Part shown: piece after piece, positions 5,879 through 11,054 of the stretch
Numbering within the stretch: the first letter of the stretch is position 1
Layout of the letters: each line of letters opens with the position of its first letter
Assembly: GCA_964475385.1 (NCBI GenBank)
Contig: CAYYWV010000082.1
Coordinates: 1 to 11,054 of the forward strand
DNA length: 11,054 nucleotides
Direction of reading: 5' to 3'
Source of the DNA: CAYYWV01 sp964475385
GTDB taxonomy: Bacteria > Pseudomonadota > Alphaproteobacteria > JAAXGF01
Program-made: the position numbers and the translations under genes
Notes under the pieces: generated by a model
The model's database searches: none
What the model saw: only the letters and a program-made list of their open reading frames with translations
What the model was told of the DNA's origin: nothing

Positions 5879-7081
5879 ATGAGCATCGGCGCCGAGCTTG
5901 CCGCCGCGCCGCCGCGCCCGCGCGCCCAGCGCCTGGTCGCGGGCGTCGGCGTCGGCGCGCTCGCGGCGGGCGCGCTCGCGCTCGGGGCCGAACGCTGGAC
6001 CCAGGGCGCGCTGTTCGCCATCGGCGGGCTTTTGGGGATCAGCCTCTATCACGCGGCCTTCGGGTTCACCTCGGCCTATCGCAATGCGATCCTGCGCCGC
6101 GACATCTCGGGCGTGAGCGCGCAGATCGTAATGCTCGCGCTGGCGACGGTGTTGTTCGCGCCGATCCTCGCCCAAGGAGAGATTTTCGGGCGCGGCGTGA
6201 TCGGGGCTGTCGCGCCGCTCGGGGTGCAGGTCGCGGTCGGGAGCTTTCTGTTCGGGCTCGGCATGCAGCTCGGCGGCGGCTGCGGCTCGGGCACCCTTTA
6301 CACCGTCGGCGGAGGCAGCGTGCGGATGGCGATCACCCTCGCCGCCTTCGTCGCGGGCGGGTTCTGGGGCAGCCTCGATCTCGGATTCTGGGCCGAGACG
6401 CCGCGCTTTCGCGCCGTCTCGCTGGGGGCCGAGCTCGGCTGGCCGCTCGCGGTCGCCGTTCAGCTCGGCTTTCTCGCGCTTTTGTGGGCGGCGCTCAAAC
6501 GATGGGCGGGGGGCGCGCCGCAAAGGCCGCTGGGACCGCTTGCGCCGCCGATGAACCGTCTTCTCAGCGGGAACTGGCCGCTCCTGTTCGGGGCGATCGC
6601 GCTCGCGCTTCTCAATCTCGCGACGCTGGTGATCGCCGGCCACCCCTGGACGATCACCTGGGGGTTCACGTTGTGGGGGGCGAAGGCGGCGGCGGCGCTG
6701 GGCTGGGATCCGGCGTCGAGCGCTTTCTGGTCGGGCGGTTTTCCGGGGCGCGCGCTCAGCCGCAGCGTGCTCGACGACACCACCTCGCTCATGGATATCG
6801 GCATCATCCTCGGCGCATTCGCCGCCGCCGGCTTCGCCGGCCGTTTCGCGCCCGGATTCCGGATTCCGCTCCGCTCGCTCGCCGCGGCCGTGATCGGCGG
6901 GCTTCTTATGGGCTACGGCGCGCGGCTCGCTTTCGGCTGCAACATCGGGGCCTTCTTCTCAGGCGTCGCCTCGACCAGCCTGCACGGCTGGCTGTGGATC
7001 GTCTTCGCGCTTGCGGGCACCTGGGTCGGCGTCCGCCTGCGCCCGTGGTTCGGGCTCGCGAACGCGCCCGGGCCGGCGTAA
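5879..7081 (+). CDS. YeeE/YedE family sulfur-compound (thiosulfate) transporter
   Basis: A 400-residue integral membrane protein rich in Gly, Ala and Leu, with about nine to ten hydrophobic segments. The family (Sulf_transp, PF04143) includes TsuA/YeeE, which takes up thiosulfate through a path lined by conserved cysteines. Two signature motifs are present: MQLGGGCGSGTLYTVGGGS with C135 and AFGCNIGAFFSGVASTSLHGWLW with C354. The third family position, usually in an RFCF-like segment, reads AFGFTSAYRN (residues 60-69), so that cysteine is absent; I recall the same FGFTSA form in a recognised subgroup. GGAG at 5869-5872 lies 6 nt before ATG 5879, supporting the start. The gene converges on the SUF operon, a plausible but unproven link between sulfur uptake and cluster assembly. 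The actual substrate cannot be read from the sequence. Confidence 0.88.
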   Translation: MSIGAELAAAPPRPRAQRLVAGVGVGALAAGALALGAERWTQGALFAIGGLLGISLYHAAFGFTSAYRNAILRRDISGVSAQIVMLALATVLFAPILAQGEIFGRGVIGAVAPLGVQVAVGSFLFGLGMQLGGGCGSGTLYTVGGGSVRMAITLAAFVAGGFWGSLDLGFWAETPRFRAVSLGAELGWPLAVAVQLGFLALLWAALKRWAGGAPQRPLGPLAPPMNRLLSGNWPLLFGAIALALLNLATLVIAGHPWTITWGFTLWGAKAAAALGWDPASSAFWSGGFPGRALSRSVLDDTTSLMDIGIILGAFAAAGFAGRFAPGFRIPLRSLAAAVIGGLLMGYGARLAFGCNIGAFFSGVASTSLHGWLWIVFALAGTWVGVRLRPWFGLANAPGPA

Positions 7082-7088
7082 GCGGCGC

Positions 7089-7484
7089 TCAGAACATCCC
7101 GAGCTCGAGCCGCGCGGCCTCCGACATCATGTCGGGGCTCCAGGGCGGATCCCAGACCAACTCGACGCGCACGTCGCGCACGCCGGGGACGGCGCGGACG
7201 CGCTCCTCGACCTCGATCGGCAGCACGTCGGCGACCGGGCAGGCCGGCGCGGTCACGGTCATCTCGATCGCCACGTCCCCGTTCTCGTCGATGTCGATGC
7301 GGTAGATCAGGCCGAGCTCGTAGATGTTGACCGGAATCTCCGGGTCGTAGACGGTCGAGATCGCCGCGATCACCGCCTGGCGCAGCGCATCGGCCGCGTC
7401 GGCTGGCTCGGTTTTCCGGGCGTCGTCCGAATCGGCGGGGGCGGCCGTCGATGTCTGTGTCTGCGTCGGCGTATCCGGGGGCAT
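7089..7484 (-). CDS. sufT: SufT-like DUF59/MIP18 family Fe-S maturation protein
   Basis: A 131-residue protein: a low-complexity Thr/Ala/Asp-rich tail (residues 1-30), then a DUF59 domain (PF01883). Visible motifs are VYDPEIPVNIYELGLIY (45-61), MTVTAPACPVADVLP (75-89) with conserved C82, and VWDPPWSPDMMSEAARLELGMF at the C-terminus. Relatives include SufT and PaaD and act in iron-sulfur protein maturation in the cytoplasm. The frame is open far upstream, but MPPDT at 7484 is the sensible start because it follows the SufU stop by 5 nt and has GAGGA about 9 nt upstream. It is the last gene of the operon seen here. Its stop lies 7 bp from the stop of the convergent transporter gene. Confidence 0.9.
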   Translation of the reverse strand: MPPDTPTQTQTSTAAPADSDDARKTEPADAADALRQAVIAAISTVYDPEIPVNIYELGLIYRIDIDENGDVAIEMTVTAPACPVADVLPIEVEERVRAVPGVRDVRVELVWDPPWSPDMMSEAARLELGMF

Positions 7485-7489
7485 TGCGG

Positions 7490-7954
7490 TCAGTCCTCGG
7501 TCGAGATTTCGTCTTCGCGGCCTTCGAGCGCCGCGTTCATGGTGTGCCAGGCGAGGGTCGCGCATTTCACCCGCACCGGAAACTCGCGCACGCCCGCGAA
7601 CACGGTGAGCTTGTCGAGATCCTCGTCGGAGATCCCGCTTTCGGGTCCGCCCTCGGCGGTGACGAGCTGGTGGAAGCGCTTGAACAGCGCGCGCGCCTCC
7701 TCCGCCGTGCGGCCCTTGATCGCCTCGGTCATCAACGAGGCCGAGGCCATCGAGATCGCGCAGCCGTTGCCCTCGAACTTGGCGTCCTTGACGATCCCGT
7801 CCTCGATCGTGAGGTAGAGCGTGAGCCGGTCGCCGCAAAGCGGGTTGTTGCCGCGCGCCGAGCAGCTGCACGGCTCGGCCCGGCCGTAGTTCCGCGGATG
7901 CTTGGAGTGGTCGAGGATGACCTCCTGGTAGAGGTCGCGAAGCATCTCGTCCAT
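7490..7954 (-). CDS. sufU: SufU-type Fe-S assembly / sulfur relay protein
   Basis: A 154-residue NifU_N-family protein (PF01592). The ligand set C40 and D42 (NPLCGD), C65 (EGNGCAISMAS) and C131 (VKCATLAWHT) matches SufU. The roughly 20-residue insertion between the second and third cysteines and the lack of the IscU-type histidine before the last cysteine also favour SufU. SufU of Gram-positive bacteria binds zinc and takes persulfide sulfur from SufS rather than building the cluster. A second pair, C29-x-C31, lies just ahead of the zinc motif and is not part of the usual set. The start codon overlaps the sufS stop by one base (TGATG), so the two are tightly coupled, which fits a SufS partner. 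IscU-like scaffold activity is an alternative. Confidence 0.9.
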   Translation of the reverse strand: MDEMLRDLYQEVILDHSKHPRNYGRAEPCSCSARGNNPLCGDRLTLYLTIEDGIVKDAKFEGNGCAISMASASLMTEAIKGRTAEEARALFKRFHQLVTAEGGPESGISDEDLDKLTVFAGVREFPVRVKCATLAWHTMNAALEGREDEISTED

Positions 7955-9252
7955 CAGCCGAAGATCTCCATCACTTCTCTAAGCCCGGCGACGAGCGCAT
8001 CGACGTCTTCGGTCGTGTTGTAGAGCCCGAACGAGGCCCGCACGGTTGCGGTGAGGCCGAAGCGGTCCATCACCGGCTGGGCGCAATGATGGCCGGCGCG
8101 CACGGCGATGCCGGCGCGGTCGAGGATGGTGCCGACGTCGTGGGGATGCGCGCCCTCGACCGTGAACGACAGAACGCCCGCCTTCTCGGGCGCGGCGCCG
8201 ATGATGCGCAGGCGGTTGAGCTCGCTAAGCCGCGCCGTCGCATAGTCGAGAAGCGCATGCTCGTGCGCCGCGATTCGATCGAGCCCGAACGCGTTCACGT
8301 AATCGATGGCCGCGCCGAGCCCGATCGCGCCGGCGATGTTGGGGGTGCCGGCCTCGAACTTGTGGGGGATCTCGTTGTACTCGGTCTTCTCGAAGGTGAC
8401 CGAGCGGATCATTTCGCCGCCGCCCTGGTAGGGCGGCATGGCCTCGAGCAGCTCGGCCTTGCCGTAAAGCGCGCCGATCCCCGATGGCCCGTAGAGCTTG
8501 TGGCCCGAGAAGGCGTAGAAGTCGCAATCGATGTCGGCGACGTCGACCTTGAGATGCGGCGCCGCCTGGCAGCCGTCGATCAGAACCCGCGCGCCGGCGG
8601 CGTGCGCCAGCCGCGCCACCTCTTTGACCGGCACCACGGTGCCGAGCGCGTTCGAGACATGGGTGATCGCGACCAGCTTGACCCGGGGGCTGAGCCGCTT
8701 CTCGAATTCGTCCATGAGCAGCGAACCGTCGTCGCCGATGGGAGCGACCCGGATCGCGGCGCCGGTGGCCTCGCAGATCATCTGCCAAGGCACGATGTTC
8801 GAGTGGTGCTCCATATGCGAGAGCAGGATCTCGTCGCCGGGGCCGAGGTTCGCGCGGCCCCAGGTCTGGGCGACCAGGTTGATCGCTTCGGTCCCGCCGC
8901 GCAGGAAGACGATCTCGCGCGCTTCGCGCGCGCCGAGGAAGGCGCGGACCTTCTCGCGCGCGGCCTCGAACGCGGCGGTCGCCCGCGCGCTCAGAAAATA
9001 GACGCCGCGGTGGATATTGGCGTATTCGCGCTCATAGCAATGGCGAACGGCGTCGATCACCGCGCGCGGCTTCTGGGCGCTCGCGGCGCTGTCGAGGAAG
9101 ACGAGCGGCTTGCCATAGACCTTTTCGGCGAGGATCGGGAAATCGGCGCGGGCGCGCGCGGCGTCGAACGGCGGCGCTGCGGCGCGGGTGCGGTTCCCTT
9201 CGAGGCGCTCGGGCGCCATGCCCCGGCGCGCTTCCGGCTGAATGTCGTTCAT
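7954..9252 (-). CDS. sufS: Cysteine desulfurase SufS
   Basis: A 432-residue PLP enzyme that removes sulfur from cysteine as an enzyme-bound persulfide for the SUF pathway. Key sites are LDSAASAQKP (53-62), MEHHSNIVPW (147-156), IDGCQA (225-230), the PLP lysine K252 in SGHKLYGPSG, and the catalytic cysteine C390 in RAGHHCAQPVMDRFG. H371 (HPHDVGTI) occupies the place of B. subtilis SufS H342, a zinc ligand when SufU docks; E. coli SufS has tyrosine there. A loosely conserved N-terminal tail of about 27 residues precedes the domain. ATG 9252 was chosen because it overlaps the sufD stop (ATGA) and has GGAG 6 nt upstream. The frame stays open farther upstream, but that is sufD in another frame. 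Type II desulfurase is certain; partner preference is inferred. Confidence 0.96.
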   Translation of the reverse strand: MNDIQPEARRGMAPERLEGNRTRAAAPPFDAARARADFPILAEKVYGKPLVFLDSAASAQKPRAVIDAVRHCYEREYANIHRGVYFLSARATAAFEAAREKVRAFLGAREAREIVFLRGGTEAINLVAQTWGRANLGPGDEILLSHMEHHSNIVPWQMICEATGAAIRVAPIGDDGSLLMDEFEKRLSPRVKLVAITHVSNALGTVVPVKEVARLAHAAGARVLIDGCQAAPHLKVDVADIDCDFYAFSGHKLYGPSGIGALYGKAELLEAMPPYQGGGEMIRSVTFEKTEYNEIPHKFEAGTPNIAGAIGLGAAIDYVNAFGLDRIAAHEHALLDYATARLSELNRLRIIGAAPEKAGVLSFTVEGAHPHDVGTILDRAGIAVRAGHHCAQPVMDRFGLTATVRASFGLYNTTEDVDALVAGLREVMEIFG

Positions 9253-10619
9253 GATTCGCTCCATCCCCCGAGCCAGTCGGCCACCGCGCCCCGGACGTGG
9301 CCGGCAAGCGCCTCGTCCTCCACCGTCTCCACGGCCTCGGCGACGAAGGCCTCGACCAGAAGACGCCGCGCAAGCCTTTCGTCGATCCCGCGCGCCCTGA
9401 GGTAGAACAGGGCGTCGGCGTCGAGCGCGCCCGCGGCCGCGCCGTGGCTGCACTTCACGTCGTCGGCGTTGATCTCGAGCTCGGGCTTGGCGTCGATCTC
9501 GGCGTCGTCCGACAGAAGAAGGGTCTTGTTGAGCTGATGCGCGTCGGTCTTCTGGGCGTCCTGGTGGACGACGATGCGGCCCTGGAAGACTCCGCGCGCC
9601 GCCTCGTCGAGAACGTAGCGGAAATGCTGCTCGCTCGCGCATCCGGGGGCGAGGTGGTCGATGGCGATGGCGGTGTCCATGTGCTGGCGTCCGCGCGCCA
9701 GCGCCGCCCCCGTCAGCCGGCACTCGGCCGCCTCGCCCGCGATGCGCACGGCGATCTCGTTGCGCGAGAGCCCGCCGCCGGTAGCGAGGCAGAAGGCCCG
9801 GTAGGCGCTCTCGCGCGCAAGCGAAACCCGGGTCGCGGCGAGATGAACCGCGTCTCCTCCTTCGCTCTGGAGACGGAGGTGGCGGAGCGTCGCGCCCGCG
9901 CCGAGCGCGATGTCGGTCACCGCATTGGTCCAGTACGCGCCGCCTCGGGGAGCGGCGAAGGTCTCGATGATGCGCGCGCGGCTCTCTGCGCCGGCGACGA
10001 TCAGGTTGCGCAGATGATTGGCGCGGGGCGGCGTCCGGCCCGAGGCGACGAAGATCAGGTGCAAAGGCCGGTCGAGGACCGCATGCTCGTCGAGCATGAC
10101 GACCGCGCCGTCGGTCATCAGAGCGGCGTTGAGCGCCACCGGGCTCGCCCCTTCGGCGGCGCGGCCGGCGAGCGCGCGGTCGATCAGCTCTGGCGTCTCT
10201 TCGAGGGCGCGGGCGAGCGTGGTGATCCGCACGCCCGCGGGCAGGGGCCGAGGCGCGTGCGAGAGCGCGGCCCGGAGATGGCCGTCGACGAAAACGAGAC
10301 GATGGCAGGGAGACGCGTCTTCGATCAGATAGGGGGCGAGCGCGGCCTCGTCGATCGCCTCGCCGGCCTCGTCGGGCAGGGGCGCGTAGGCCGTTTGCGC
10401 AAGGGGCGAAAGATCGGTGTAGCGCCAGTCCTCGCTGCGCCGGCTGGGCAGGCCCTCGGCGGCGAAGCGCGCGATCGCGTCGCGCCGGAGCCGAGCCAGC
10501 CAGTCGAGCCCGGCGCCGGGCAGCGCGTCTCCGAGCGCGTCGAGCTGGCGCGCGTACCGCGCGACGGCGTCTGCGGCCTCGGGCCTTGTCATGGCCTCTT
10601 GTCTTCCGCTCGCGGTCAT
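9249..10619 (-). CDS. sufD: Fe-S cluster assembly scaffold component SufD
   Basis: A 456-residue protein of the SufB/SufD family. Landmarks are the N-terminal helical region with LPSRRSEDWRYTDLSPL (58-73), a long beta-helix core (about 160-390), and the C-terminal INADDVKCSHGAAAGALDADALFYLRARGI (383-412). C390 and H392 in the CSHG motif correspond to the residues E. coli SufD contributes to the SufB-SufD interface (its C358 and H360). SufD joins SufB and the SufC ATPase in the SufBC2D scaffold, where clusters form in the cytoplasm. The start at 10619 lies 19 nt after the sufC stop and has GGAGG 11 nt upstream; ATG 10592 is a less likely alternative. The gene ends overlapping the sufS start. 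It is slightly longer than E. coli SufD (423 aa), mainly at the N-terminus. Confidence 0.95.
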   Translation of the reverse strand: MTASGRQEAMTRPEAADAVARYARQLDALGDALPGAGLDWLARLRRDAIARFAAEGLPSRRSEDWRYTDLSPLAQTAYAPLPDEAGEAIDEAALAPYLIEDASPCHRLVFVDGHLRAALSHAPRPLPAGVRITTLARALEETPELIDRALAGRAAEGASPVALNAALMTDGAVVMLDEHAVLDRPLHLIFVASGRTPPRANHLRNLIVAGAESRARIIETFAAPRGGAYWTNAVTDIALGAGATLRHLRLQSEGGDAVHLAATRVSLARESAYRAFCLATGGGLSRNEIAVRIAGEAAECRLTGAALARGRQHMDTAIAIDHLAPGCASEQHFRYVLDEAARGVFQGRIVVHQDAQKTDAHQLNKTLLLSDDAEIDAKPELEINADDVKCSHGAAAGALDADALFYLRARGIDERLARRLLVEAFVAEAVETVEDEALAGHVRGAVADWLGGWSES

Positions 10620-10630
10620 GCCGTTCGCGC

Positions 10631-10635
10631 CCTCC
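10631..10635 (-). promoter_or_regulatory. Shine-Dalgarno site deciding the sufD start
   Basis: GGAGG on the minus strand fills the 19-nt gap between the sufC stop and ATG 10619, with an 11-nt spacer. ATG 10592 has only a GAGG placed too close. This favours 10619. Confidence 0.6.
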
Positions 10636-10638
10636 GGC

Positions 10639-11054
<416 letters not shown>

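Noticed and set aside
5621..6643. A 340-codon minus-strand frame opposite the DUF938 and transporter genes
   Set aside because: The translation is Arg/Glu/Pro-rich without motifs, and both plus-strand genes are clear.
7485..7871. Extended SufT frame starting at 7871
   Set aside because: The extension lies over sufU in another frame and is Arg-rich low-complexity. MPPDT at 7484 follows the sufU stop closely with a ribosome site.

Overview
This window looks like chromosomal DNA of a GC-rich alphaproteobacterium. The evidence is a base composition far above 50% G+C, a DNA polymerase IV with the cysteine-rich N-terminal extension familiar from Alphaproteobacteria, Tad-type pseudopilin genes, and a sufCDS operon followed by a SufU-like scaffold and a SufT/DUF59 gene. 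I cannot narrow it below class. I see no phage, transposon, CRISPR or RNA gene.

Left part (1-1878, minus strand): dinB (DNA polymerase IV) is followed by a DUF924 gene that runs off the left edge. The two overlap by an ATGA junction and are very likely one transcript. Between dinB and the next operon lies a 399-bp divergent intergenic region. Its right half is a striking AT-rich island in otherwise GC-rich DNA, holding a 12-bp palindrome, a TTGACA hexamer and a perfect TATAAT.

Centre-left (2278-4976, plus strand): three genes form a Tad-type surface module. They encode a TadE-like pseudopilin, a second TadE/TadF-like pseudopilin (ATGA overlap), and, after a 134-bp gap with two hairpins, a TadG-like protein with a von Willebrand A domain. 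A strong intrinsic terminator closes the unit. No pilin, secretion ATPase, platform or prepilin peptidase gene is in the window, so these accessory proteins must rely on machinery encoded elsewhere.

Centre-right (5065-7081, plus strand): a DUF938 putative SAM-dependent methyltransferase is followed by a YeeE/YedE-type membrane transporter of the thiosulfate/sulfur-compound uptake family.

Right part (7089-11054, minus strand): a SUF iron-sulfur cluster operon reads sufC (partial)-sufD-sufS-sufU-like-sufT, with very short or overlapping junctions. SufS makes persulfide, SufU relays sulfur, SufC/SufD (with SufB, presumably just outside) build the cluster, and SufT acts in maturation. SufS has a histidine at the position that exchanges zinc with SufU in Bacillus subtilis, which fits the adjacent sufU gene. 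The sulfur-transporter gene converges on this operon with only 7 bp between stop codons.

I did not find an obviously unprecedented system. The points most worth a second look are the AT-rich divergent control region with tandem mini-ORFs, the glutamine in place of the conserved glutamate in the first pseudopilin, and the SufS-SufU pairing in a Gram-negative SUF operon.
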